Shown: positions 1-6,562 of the stretch, piece after piece
Layout: every line of letters begins with the position of its first letter
Position numbering within the stretch: position 1 is the stretch's first letter
DNA from: Ignavibacteria bacterium UBA7675
GTDB taxonomy: Bacteria; Bacteroidota; Ignavibacteria; Kapaibacteriales; UB7675
Direction: 5' to 3'
Assembly: GCA_002483085.1 (NCBI GenBank)
Contig: DLHF01000023.1
Location: 1-23,692, forward strand
Length of the DNA: 23,692 nucleotides
Notes under the pieces: model-generated
Databases searched by the model: none
The model's input: the letters and a program-made list of their open reading frames with translations, nothing else
Told to the model about the DNA's origin: nothing
Made by a program: the position numbers and the translations under genes

Positions 1-744
1 GCCGAGCGCTTTGCCAAGCGTGCCGGTAATAATGTCGATACGGCCTGTTGCATTGCACAGCTCGGTAACGCCGCGTCCGTGGCTGCCCATGAAGCCCATC
101 GAGTGGCATTCGTCGGTCATTACTAATGCGCCGTATTTGTCGGCGAGGTCGCAAATAGCGTCGAGCGGGGCAATCGTACCGTCCATCGAAAACACAGCGT
201 CGGTAACGATGATTTTGCATTTCGCGCCATCGGCGTCGGCTTGGCGGAGCTGCTGTTCGAGGTCGGCCATATCGCAGGTCTTGTAGCGGTAGCGCTTCGC
301 TTTGCACAGGCGCACGCCGTCGATGATCGATGCGTGGTTGAGCTCGTCGGAGATAATTGCGTCGGCTTCTCCGAGCAGTGGCTCGAATACGCCCCCATTG
401 GCGTCGAAGCACGCAGCGTAGAGGATGGTGTCCTCTGTACCGCAGAATTCAGCGATCTTGCGCTCCAATTCTTTGTGAATATCCTGTGTGCCGCAGATAA
501 AGCGCACGCTGGACATCCCGTAGCCGTGTGTGTCCAATGAGCGCTTAGCTGCTTCTACAACATTGGGATGCGACGACAACCCGAGGTAGTTGTTTGCACA
601 GAAATTGAGCACGGGGCGGTCCATTCCTTCTACGGTAATTTCCGGACCCTGAGCCGATGTAATGATGCGTTCCTTTTTATACAGACCCGCTTCTGCAACA
701 GCTTCTAACTCGCTTTGCAGGCGCGGTTGTAGACAATCGAACAT
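1..744 (-). CDS. kbl: Glycine C-acetyltransferase (2-amino-3-ketobutyrate CoA ligase), 3' end outside window
   Basis: PLP-dependent alpha-oxoamine synthase that joins glycine and acetyl-CoA to 2-amino-3-ketobutyrate, or the reverse, in threonine degradation; cytosolic. I translated it by hand: 248 residues are visible of about 395 usual for the family. It closely follows E. coli Kbl, with a start like MFDCLQPRLQSELE, then ERIITSAQGPEITV, NFCANNYLGLSSHP, SVRFICGTQDIHKELE, DELNHASIIDGVRLCKAK and finally ITGTLGKALG. The Schiff-base lysine is K245 (bases 10-12), right at the window edge. The ATG at 744-742 follows AGAGGT about 7 nt upstream, and a Bacteroidota -7 element lies near 822-829. The partner threonine dehydrogenase gene is not visible here. 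The SVRFICGTQD and ITSAQ blocks favour Kbl over BioF or serine palmitoyltransferase. Confidence 0.95.
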   Translation of the reverse strand, partial: MFDCLQPRLQSELEAVAEAGLYKKERIITSAQGPEITVEGMDRPVLNFCANNYLGLSSHPNVVEAAKRSLDTHGYGMSSVRFICGTQDIHKELERKIAEFCGTEDTILYAACFDANGGVFEPLLGEADAIISDELNHASIIDGVRLCKAKRYRYKTCDMADLEQQLRQADADGAKCKIIVTDAVFSMDGTIAPLDAICDLADKYGALVMTDECHSMGFMGSHGRGVTELCNATGRIDIITGTLGKALG

Positions 745-821
745 AGTTGTACCTCTAAAATTGGAGAGAAGCACGCCGGGAGCACTACCGGCGGGAAGCG
801 GCACCCTTGCGCCAGCCCGTG

Positions 822-848
822 CAAAGATAAAATTTTTCTTCGTGCCAA
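822..848 (-). promoter_or_regulatory. Putative Bacteroidota-type promoter of kbl
   Basis: Read on the minus strand, TATCTTTG (829-822) matches the Bacteroidota sigma-A -7 consensus TAnnTTTG exactly. A TTG (848-846) lies 16 nt further upstream, somewhat closer than the usual spacing of about 19-21. The element is about 80 nt upstream of the kbl ATG. The -7 match is seen directly; its use as a promoter is inference. Confidence 0.5.
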
Positions 849-943
849 CCTATTGAGGAGCCGCAGGCGGCGCGGTCTTGTGTGCAGTCCTGTGCAGTCT
901 GTAAGGCAGATGGGCGCTTCTGCCTCTGCTCATGCTTTTGGTG

Positions 944-1013
944 TGAGTTATCATCTGAGTTATCATAAGAATGATGCGCGGACGAACGCACCGCGCTGCA
1001 CCGTCGCCTCGTG
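944..1013 (+). repeat. Dispersed intergenic repeat, copy A (AGTTATCAT block plus 26-bp module)
   Basis: A 12-bp tandem duplication (TGAGTTATCATC then TGAGTTATCATA, 944-967) runs into AATGATGCGCGGACG (970-984). Next comes the 26-bp module at 988-1013, GCACCGCGCTGCA to CTCGTG. The AGTTATCAT...AATGATGCGCGGACG string recurs almost unchanged at 16492-16518, and the 26-bp module recurs in copies C, D, G and H. ATCAT and ATGAT can form a small hairpin. The gap 745-1368 otherwise holds only the kbl promoter and leader and copy B; I see no credible gene in it. Confidence 0.7.
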
Positions 1014-1179
1014 CTTTTCGCGCTTCTGCGCGTTGCTGCTCTTACATCTGTGCTTACGGTGGCCGTGCAACGACGAGCCTGCGATACGGAGGTATCGCGT
1101 GGGATAGCTTTCCAATCAGCGGTGTGTGCTGTATGCTGTTCTCTACTGGCGCAAAGCCTGTGGCCAGAGCCGAAGCAGG

Positions 1180-1284
1180 AAGTTATCATAGGCTCGTCCG
1201 CGCACCGTTCCTACGGTAACAGATGCACGGACGTGTGCGACAGGTGGCAGCGCCGCGACTTCTGGGCAGAGATACCCGTGCCAC
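1180..1284 (+). repeat. Dispersed intergenic repeat, degenerate copy B
   Basis: Begins with AAGTTATCAT (1180-1189). It contains a decayed core TGCGACAGGTGGCAGCGCCG at 1236-1255, against TGCGACCGGTGACAGCGACC in intact copies, and ends with ACCCGTGCCAC at 1274-1284. The order and orientation of core and terminal CCCGTGCCAC match copies C, D, E and G, so it is probably an old copy of the same family. Confidence 0.6.
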
Positions 1285-1368
1285 AACAGCCATTCTCACC
1301 CCAAACTTTAGATAATCGCTGCGTGCTGCACAGCAAAACGGCAAATATTCTTGCCCCCGTCGCCGTCA

Positions 1369-2679
1369 ATGATGGCGCTGATTCCATCTGTTCCATTTTT
1401 GATCTATTATATGCCTTCTATTGGGTTTTTTGTCGCTTTTGCTCTTGTACTTACTTTGCTCGACCTCTATGTGATTTTTTCGTGGAGAGCATTTGTGCGA
1501 CGCCGCCAATGGTCGCCGTGGCTGTACCGCGTTCTTTTTGTGCTTATGGTCGTGATGCTGGTTGCATTCCTGGCTGCGCTTATGATTCGCCAGGACAATC
1601 CCGGTCAGACTCCGTTCATGCGCGTACTGATGTCGCTTGTCGCACTGTGGTATCTACCCAAATTGCCTATTGTCGTGGGGCTGCTGATAAAGGATATCAT
1701 GCGCCTTGTAAAGAGCATTGTGGTAAAAGTCGCGGGGGGTGTGCAGAGCATCGCCAGTGGGCGCGGCAGGGAAAGCGAGCCTGTGCCTGTGGTTGCCGAT
1801 AAGCCGGTGAATGTTCCGGCTGTGGAGCCAGCACGCCGCCAGTTTCTGCACACAGCGGGATGGGCTCTGGCCGGAGTACCGTTTTTTATGGTGGGCAAGG
1901 GGCTTCTGCACACAGTCTATAATTTCCGTGTGTACCGGCAGGATATTTATTTGCCAGGTCTGCACCGCGCTTTCGAGGGTATGACCATCGCCCAGATTTC
2001 CGACATACACACTGGTTCTTTTAGCAGCGACGCTCCTGTGCAGGAAATTTTTCGTATTGTGCGAGAGCTCAAGCCCGATATGACGCTTATCACTGGCGAC
2101 TGGGTGAACACCGATCCCCGCGAATTGTCGCTCTTGCTGCCCAGCCTGCAAAAGATCAGCGCCCCGCTTGGCGTGTATGGCTCGCTCGGCAACCACGATC
2201 ACTATATGGGCGATGAAGAACACCGCCAGCTCGTGCGCGCACTGCGGCGTACACCTGTAGAAATGTTAGTCAATGAAAATACGGTGATTCATATCGACGG
2301 AGGTAAGCTGCAACTGGCTGGCACCGACAATTCTGGCATGAACCAGCACTTTGCCGATATTGATGCCGCTTTGCAGGGCTTTACGCCCGAACATCCGACG
2401 ATTCTCATGGCGCACGACCCGACGTTCTGGGACAAAACTGTGCGCCGGGAAACACATGTAGACCTCATGTTGTCGGGGCATACGCATGGCGGACAGTTTG
2501 GCGTGCATTTGCTCGGACAGGAAATGAGCATTGCGGATATTATCTACAAACAATGGGCCGGGCTGTATCGCGAGGGCGATAAACAACTGTATGTGAATCG
2601 GGGCGTGGGCACTACTGCTTTCCCTGTGCGCGTAGGTATCGACCCGGAGATTACGCTGTTTACATTGCGTAAGGCGTAG
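1369..2679 (+). CDS. Membrane-anchored metallophosphoesterase (YkuE-like)
   Basis: Calcineurin-like phosphoesterase with a complete two-metal site: D212 and H214 in QISDIHTGSF, D244 in ITGDW, N275/H276 in GNHDH, H349 in MAHDP, and H371/H373 in SGHTHGGQFG. Residues about 17-107 form three membrane helices. A linker follows, then a twin-arginine-like stretch RRQFLHTAGWALAGVPFFMV (RR at 156-157) directly before the catalytic domain, so the domain probably faces the periplasm. Relatives include YkuE and UDP-2,3-diacylglucosamine pyrophosphatase-like enzymes; the substrate cannot be read from sequence. ATG 1369 (or ATG 1372) was chosen over a TTG at 1351 because none has a clear ribosome-binding site; ATG 1411 is also possible. 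It ends in a convergent gap holding a 30-bp palindrome. Confidence 0.88.
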   Translation: MMALIPSVPFLIYYMPSIGFFVAFALVLTLLDLYVIFSWRAFVRRRQWSPWLYRVLFVLMVVMLVAFLAALMIRQDNPGQTPFMRVLMSLVALWYLPKLPIVVGLLIKDIMRLVKSIVVKVAGGVQSIASGRGRESEPVPVVADKPVNVPAVEPARRQFLHTAGWALAGVPFFMVGKGLLHTVYNFRVYRQDIYLPGLHRAFEGMTIAQISDIHTGSFSSDAPVQEIFRIVRELKPDMTLITGDWVNTDPRELSLLLPSLQKISAPLGVYGSLGNHDHYMGDEEHRQLVRALRRTPVEMLVNENTVIHIDGGKLQLAGTDNSGMNQHFADIDAALQGFTPEHPTILMAHDPTFWDKTVRRETHVDLMLSGHTHGGQFGVHLLGQEMSIADIIYKQWAGLYREGDKQLYVNRGVGTTAFPVRVGIDPEITLFTLRKA

Positions 2680-2750
2680 CGCGGCGCGTGTGTTGCATCG
2701 CCTGTAGAGCCGCGCGGCGCGTGTGTTGCGTTGCATCGCCTGTAGAGCCG
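2680..2750. repeat. Imperfect tandem direct repeat in convergent gap
   Basis: Two head-to-tail units start with CGCGGCGCGTGTGTTGC and end with ATCGCCTGTAGAGCCG: unit 1 at 2680-2712 (33 nt) and unit 2 at 2713-2750 (38 nt). Unit 2 has a 5-nt internal duplication (TTGCG/TTGC). The first unit begins immediately after the metallophosphoesterase stop codon. The end of unit 2 is also the left arm of the following palindrome. Confidence 0.85.
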
Positions 2751-2766
2751 CGCGGCTCTACAGGCG
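2737..2766. repeat. Perfect 30-bp palindrome between convergent genes
   Basis: CGCCTGTAGAGCCGC is followed at once by its exact reverse complement, GCGGCTCTACAGGCG. It lies between the ends of two convergent genes (stops at 2679 and 2781) and could fold into a strong hairpin on either transcript. No T-tract follows on either strand, so a bidirectional terminator role is possible but not shown. The outer CTGTAGAG sequence resembles the hairpins at 4273-4310 and 23626-23652. Confidence 0.85.
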
Positions 2767-2780
2767 GGAATGGGGAATTA

Positions 2781-3638
2781 TTACAGCGGAAATATTCCTC
2801 TGTCGGCCAGAATACGGCGAACAATGGCCTTGCGCCTTGTTATTGTGTCCTCGATTTTTTCATCCTTCTTGATATCGAGGTTGATGGCAAAGTACCAGAC
2901 CTCCGTACCTTTTTCTACATATCCCACCCACCAGCATATATCTGATGCTGCCGTGCCTGTTTTAGCGCGCAGGGTAGCATTACCAGCCTTGTCGTTGATC
3001 ATAATGTCTTTTACAATGTCCATAGTGCGCTGCGAGAACGGCAATTGGTTGTTGTGCAGCCGCACCAGCAGATCAATCTGCTGCAGTGCTGTGATTTTCA
3101 TTGATTCGTCGAGCCAGAACATGTCGATTTTCTCGCCGATTGTGCGGTTGCCGTAGCCCACTGTATCAATGTAATGCTGCATTCTTTGGCGTCCTGCACG
3201 CCGGGCAAGCTCCTGATAGAACCAAACAGTGGAGTTCTTAAATGCTTCGCTCATATCCTGCGATTTATTCCATTCTTCTCGCCAGCGAGCAACGCCATCC
3301 CAGGCTATTGTATCGTGCTCGGAGCGCACAGCGCCAGTCTCAAGCGCTACCAGCGAGTTGAATATTTTAAACGTCGAGGCAGGAGTATAGGCGCTGTCGG
3401 CTCTTGCGCTGTTGTAGCATTCCATGCGGTTTTCAGCCGGACTGTAGAGCACAAATGTGCCGTGAGAGTGCATTTCGTCGAAGTAGCGTTGGAAGTCGGG
3501 CTGTTCGCTGCGCTCAATAGGCTGCGGGGCAACCTGTTCGGCGTTGTCGGTTGGTCGAGGTGCCTTTGAAGAATCGTTGCAGCTCGCCAGAAGAACGGCG
3601 GAAGACGCCACAAGGACGACCATGTGAAGACGGTTCAT
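2781..3638 (-). CDS. Class D (OXA-type) serine beta-lactamase, predicted lipoprotein
   Basis: Hydrolyses beta-lactams through an acyl-serine intermediate, normally with a carboxylated lysine. All class D motifs are present: S88-T-F-K91 (PASTFK), S136-T-V138, Y162-G-N164, W175 in FWLDESMKIT, and K226-T-G228 in AKTGTA followed by WWVGY. The protein is 285 residues, normal for the family plus an N-terminal extension. Residues 1-20 look like a lipoprotein signal with lipobox LLASC (C20), so it is probably membrane-tethered; many OXA enzymes are soluble periplasmic proteins. A polar linker (21-48) precedes the catalytic domain. The gene is 58 nt downstream of the DCC gene on the same strand and may be cotranscribed. 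Spectrum cannot be predicted. A BlaR-type sensor domain is unlikely because the full hydrolase is present with no zinc-protease part. Confidence 0.92.
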   Translation of the reverse strand: MNRLHMVVLVASSAVLLASCNDSSKAPRPTDNAEQVAPQPIERSEQPDFQRYFDEMHSHGTFVLYSPAENRMECYNSARADSAYTPASTFKIFNSLVALETGAVRSEHDTIAWDGVARWREEWNKSQDMSEAFKNSTVWFYQELARRAGRQRMQHYIDTVGYGNRTIGEKIDMFWLDESMKITALQQIDLLVRLHNNQLPFSQRTMDIVKDIMINDKAGNATLRAKTGTAASDICWWVGYVEKGTEVWYFAINLDIKKDEKIEDTITRRKAIVRRILADRGIFPL

Positions 3639-3696
3639 ACGGTAATAGTAAAAATATAGATGGAGCGAAATGAATTGAGCGGAGCGCGTGGCAGGA

Positions 3697-4104
3697 TCAG
3701 TCGAGGAATTTCGCTTTTAGCTCCGGCGTCGGTATGCGGCAGCTTTCCTGCCTGCCGAACCAACGGTAGCGATTGCGCGCAATAAAGCTGTAGAGTGCAT
3801 CGCGCAGCGGCTTTGGTATAATCATAAAGCCGTACAGCAATTTCCACCACCCGCCCAGCAGCCGCACAATGTGCAGTGCTGCGGTCGATTGTGTAAAGAT
3901 TTTGCCGTTGTTGTAGAGCACAATTGTCGCCATGTCGCTGCTTGCTTCCGGATAGCGTGCGCGCAACTCGGCATAGGTCTCTCCCTGCAGCGGTGCAAAC
4001 ATCAGTATGTTGCGCCTGTCCCTGTCGAGCAGAAAGTGTACCGAGCTATTGCAAAGGTTGCAGACACCGTCAAAAAAAACGATAGGGCCGCTGTGATATG
4101 CCAT
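3697..4104 (-). CDS. DCC-family thiol-disulfide oxidoreductase
   Basis: Small (135 residues) protein of the DUF393/DCC family, named for the conserved N-terminal DxxCxxC motif, seen here as FFDGVCNLCN (D12, C15, C18). It has a thioredoxin-like layout with a redox pair close to the N-terminus. Further family features are LQGETYAELRARYPE, a STAALHIVRLLGGWWKLLYGFMIIP stretch and a C-terminal ARNRYRWFGR.ESCR motif. No signal peptide is seen. The start at ATG 4104-4102 (MAYHSGPIVFFDG) was chosen because homology begins there; the reading frame stays open upstream only through repeat copy C. The partner substrate is unknown. It lies upstream of the beta-lactamase gene on the same strand. Confidence 0.9.
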   Translation of the reverse strand: MAYHSGPIVFFDGVCNLCNSSVHFLLDRDRRNILMFAPLQGETYAELRARYPEASSDMATIVLYNNGKIFTQSTAALHIVRLLGGWWKLLYGFMIIPKPLRDALYSFIARNRYRWFGRQESCRIPTPELKAKFLD

Positions 4105-4149
4105 ATTGCGCCAAGTCGTGTAGATAGGAGGATAAAGTTGCGCTTCGGT

Positions 4150-4336
4150 CTTCGCGCAGGCGTTTCGGCTCCGCACCGCGCTGCACCTCTGCCGCGTGCT
4201 GTTCGCCCTTCTTCGCAGCGAAAGGCGCCGGGGCAAGCCGATAAGCGGATTGTGCGACCGGTGACAGCGACCCGCCCGTAGGGGAGGCGCTTGAGCCTCC
4301 CCTACGGGCGCACCCGACCAGCGACGCCCGTGCCAC
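4150..4336 (+). repeat. Dispersed intergenic repeat, copy C, with embedded hairpin
   Basis: The most complete copy. A TTCGG-rich lead-in is followed by the 26-bp module (4173-4198), a 54-nt connector similar to the one in copy G, the core TGCGACCGGTGACAGCGACC (4253-4272), and the terminal GCCCGTGCCAC (4326-4336). A 16-bp perfect hairpin (4273-4310) sits just after the core, and near-identical CAGCGAC(C)(C)GCCCGT strings flank it at 4265 and 4319. It fills the gap between the M20 gene and the DCC gene. Confidence 0.85.
4273..4310. repeat. 16-bp perfect-stem hairpin nested inside repeat copy C
   Basis: Arms CGCCCGTAGGGGAGGC (4273-4288) and GCCTCCCCTACGGGCG (4295-4310) are exact reverse complements around a 6-nt loop GCTTGA. 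It replaces the short GGGCG/CGCCC loop region found at this spot in copies D and E. No T-tract follows, so it is not an obvious intrinsic terminator. Confidence 0.85.
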
Positions 4337-4379
4337 AAGTATCAGTTCTCTTTTATAGATGCTTTCTGCTTTTGGCGCT

Positions 4380-5546
4380 TTATCCGATGCGTTCTAAAGC
4401 GGCGTTTACCATCAGCGCCGTGCCGATGGGCAGAGCATCTTCGTCGATCACAAATTTGCAGTTGTGAAGCCCTGGCGTTTCGTCGCGCTCGGGCGAGCGC
4501 ACGCCGAGCATCCAGAAGCACGCGGGAATTTTCTGCGCGTAGTACGCGAAGTCTTCGCCCCACATTTTGGGCTCAAACGGCGTTACGCTGGGCGCACCAA
4601 TCAGACTTCGCGCTGCATCAGTTGCAAACGACGTCGCGTTGTCGTCGTTGATAAGCGGGGGATAACCGCGCAGGACAGTAGCTTCGCACTGAGCGCCCAT
4701 GGCTGTAGCAAGGCTGCGGGAATATTCTTCGATAAGGCCGATAGCGTGTTCGCGCCAGCCGAGGTCCATCGAGCGCAGAGTGCCTTTCATTTCTACGGTT
4801 TCGGGGATGATGTTGGTAACGGTACCACCGTGAATAGACGTTACAGAAAGCACGCCTGGCTCGAATGGATTGAGCGTGCGGCTTACCACTGTCTGGAGTT
4901 GTGTAATCAGGTGCGCTGCTACGATAATCGGATCGACAGCGAGATGAGGCTGAGCTGCGTGGCCGCTTTTGCCGTGAATTGTCCAGTACAGTTCGTCGGC
5001 AGAGGCCATCATGCGGCCCGGCACAAACGCGGCATTGCCAACAGAAGCAGCGGGGTTTACGTGTTGCCCAAAAATCATTTCCGGCACGGGGTCTTCCAGC
5101 ACACCTTCGCGGATCATAATACTCGCGCCGCCCGGCACTTTTTCCTCGCCCGGCTGGAAAATCAGTTTCACAACGCCATTCAGCGTTTGCTCGCGATTTT
5201 TCAATATCTGTGCGGCTCCGAGCAGCATGGCGGTGTGGGCGTCGTGTCCACAAGCGTGCATCACACCGGGGTTCTTCGAGGCAAAGGGCAGGTCGGTTTC
5301 TTCCTGTATGGGCAGGGCGTCGATGTCGGCGCGCAGAGCAACGCAGCGGTCGCCCGAGCCGATGTGCGCCACAACGCCAGTACCAGCGAGCACGTGGAAC
5401 GGGATGCCCATGCCAGCGAGCTGCTGCTGAATGAATGCCGAAGTTTGGTATTCCTGAAACGACAATTCGGGGTTGGCGTGAATCGTTCTGCGCCATTCAA
5501 TAATAGAGTGCTCAAGAGCTCGTGCGTCGCGAAGAAGAGGATGCAT
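4380..5546 (-). CDS. M20D-family amidohydrolase (N-acyl-amino-acid/hippurate hydrolase type)
   Basis: Zinc-dependent amidohydrolase of 388 residues, the normal family length. Visible motifs are RRTIHANPELSFQEY near the N-terminus, RADIDALPIQE (72-82), the metal-binding MHACGHDAHTAMLLGAA (C99, H101), FQPGEE (E134/E135), GQHVNP (H162), the dimerisation-domain HGKSGHAAQP (191-200), and GLHN near the C-terminus. No signal peptide, so cytosolic. It removes an acyl group from an N-acylated amino acid. N-acetyl-diaminopimelate deacetylase is in the same family, and dapF lies immediately upstream, but a terminator separates the two and the sequence does not settle the substrate. ATG 5546 has no clear ribosome-binding site. 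Confidence 0.9.
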   Translation of the reverse strand: MHPLLRDARALEHSIIEWRRTIHANPELSFQEYQTSAFIQQQLAGMGIPFHVLAGTGVVAHIGSGDRCVALRADIDALPIQEETDLPFASKNPGVMHACGHDAHTAMLLGAAQILKNREQTLNGVVKLIFQPGEEKVPGGASIMIREGVLEDPVPEMIFGQHVNPAASVGNAAFVPGRMMASADELYWTIHGKSGHAAQPHLAVDPIIVAAHLITQLQTVVSRTLNPFEPGVLSVTSIHGGTVTNIIPETVEMKGTLRSMDLGWREHAIGLIEEYSRSLATAMGAQCEATVLRGYPPLINDDNATSFATDAARSLIGAPSVTPFEPKMWGEDFAYYAQKIPACFWMLGVRSPERDETPGLHNCKFVIDEDALPIGTALMVNAALERIG

Positions 5547-5569
5547 AGGCGTGTGAATCTACAGAATCC

Positions 5570-5600
5570 GAAAATAAAAAGGGCTGCACAAGGCAGCCCC
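5570..5600 (-). terminator. Intrinsic terminator after dapF
   Basis: On the minus strand, GGGCTGC (5599-5593), loop CTTGT and GCAGCCC (5587-5581) form a 7-bp GC-rich stem followed directly by TTTTTATTTTC. It lies about 85 nt past the dapF stop and about 25 nt before the M20 gene start, so it separates the symporter-dapF unit from the amidohydrolase gene. Confidence 0.85.
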
Positions 5601-5683
5601 GCAACTTACATATTTTAATCGAAAATCCGTGCCCGTCTGTTGTAGCAATTGCTGGCAACACCGGCCTGCTACACGCAGAAATG

Positions 5684-6562
5684 CTACAAATGGCTGGCGT
5701 GCAGCAGTTCTATCTCCGTTGTTCTTCGGTCGAGAAATACGGCATCGCCCTCCAATGAAAGAGCTGATAAGGCCGACACCGGCTGCTCAATGCCAACAGT
5801 AAGGGGCGAGCCGCTGGTGGGGATAATCCGAACGGGAGTTTCCACGCCGCTTCGCAATGCTGCCGCCAGAGCGGTGGAGATTGCCCCTGTACCGCATGCG
5901 CCGGTTTCAGCTTCCACGCCGCGCTCGAATGTGCGAAGCCGCACTGTTCCATCGGGCGAGATCATGTAGAAGTTTGCATTTGCCCCGCGCGGTGCAAAGT
6001 CGGGATGGTGCCGCACAAGTGCGCCCCAATGGGCGATGTCGAACGAGCTAAAATCGCTGCCGGTAAGCTGTGCTATATCGGCAAAATTCACTGCGAAATG
6101 ATCGGAGCCCACATCGGCAAAAGCGCCGGTAAGAGGAGTGCCATCTATGAGGATGGTGCAGGGATTTCTAACCGACCGCGCGGGCGGGAAGTCGAGCTGC
6201 ACAAGGTCGCCGTCTATGCGCGCTGTGTAGAGCGTATCTATTACGGTAAACACAGCCGTTGATTGTTCCTGTATGTCCACCATGCCGGAGTCTGCTGCAA
6301 AGCGCACAGCGCAGCGCCCGCCATTGCCGCACATTGCGCCCCAGGAGCCGTCGGGGTTAAAAAAGTCCATGTGGAAGTCTGTTGCCGCGAGCGCAGGCAG
6401 GCCGATGAGCATCAGTCCTTCGGTTGCGCGTCCTGCTACAGCCCCAGAGCACAGCAGGGGAGCGAGCCGCCTGCCGTCTTCCACAGCAAGGCGATAGCGC
6501 CGGTTGTCTATCACAGTAAAGACATTCCCGGCGCCCGACATCACTGCAAATTCCACGGTCAT
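5684..6562 (-). CDS. dapF: Diaminopimelate epimerase
   Basis: Cofactor-free epimerase that converts LL- to meso-diaminopimelate, a precursor of lysine and peptidoglycan; cytosolic. The 292-residue product (E. coli: 274) has the paired catalytic cysteines in the right places: C78 in MCGNGGRCAVRFA and C223 in ETGACGTGAIS. The N-terminal GAGN (10-13), ANANFY and LRTFERGVEAETGACGTGA are also typical. The start is ATG 6562-6560 (MTVEFAVMSGAGN): its ATGA overlaps the stop of the upstream symporter gene, which suggests translational coupling. The frame stays open 28 codons further upstream, but only inside the symporter gene. Transcription probably ends at the intrinsic terminator at 5600-5570. Confidence 0.95.
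   Translation of the reverse strand: MTVEFAVMSGAGNVFTVIDNRRYRLAVEDGRRLAPLLCSGAVAGRATEGLMLIGLPALAATDFHMDFFNPDGSWGAMCGNGGRCAVRFAADSGMVDIQEQSTAVFTVIDTLYTARIDGDLVQLDFPPARSVRNPCTILIDGTPLTGAFADVGSDHFAVNFADIAQLTGSDFSSFDIAHWGALVRHHPDFAPRGANANFYMISPDGTVRLRTFERGVEAETGACGTGAISTALAAALRSGVETPVRIIPTSGSPLTVGIEQPVSALSALSLEGDAVFLDRRTTEIELLHASHL

Noticed and set aside
944..1284. Possible CRISPR or tandem array because of closely spaced repeats
   Set aside because: The repeats are degenerate, of unequal spacing and only partly alike; there are no regular spacers and no cas genes.
1011..1802. 263-codon open frame on the plus strand overlapping the metallophosphoesterase start
   Set aside because: It is Cys- and Arg-rich with no recognisable domain and overlaps the N-terminal membrane helices of a well-supported gene in another frame; half of it lies in repeat sequence.
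3644..3651. TATATTTT on the minus strand as a -7 promoter element for the beta-lactamase gene
   Set aside because: It has one mismatch to TAnnTTTG and lies so close to the ATG that transcription would start at or inside the start codon.
3697..4338. Minus-strand open frames running through repeat copies C, D, E and G, all translating the core as GRCHRSH (also an upstream extension of the DCC gene)
   Set aside because: The shared peptide is only the translation of the conserved repeat core. The frames start and end at different places relative to the repeat, shift frame in copies C and D, and have no consistent start or ribosome-binding site, so they are probably not genes.
4464..5618. 384-codon open frame on the plus strand, antisense to the M20 amidohydrolase
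   Set aside because: The minus strand encodes a complete amidohydrolase with all metal ligands; the antisense frame has no domain and runs through the terminator.
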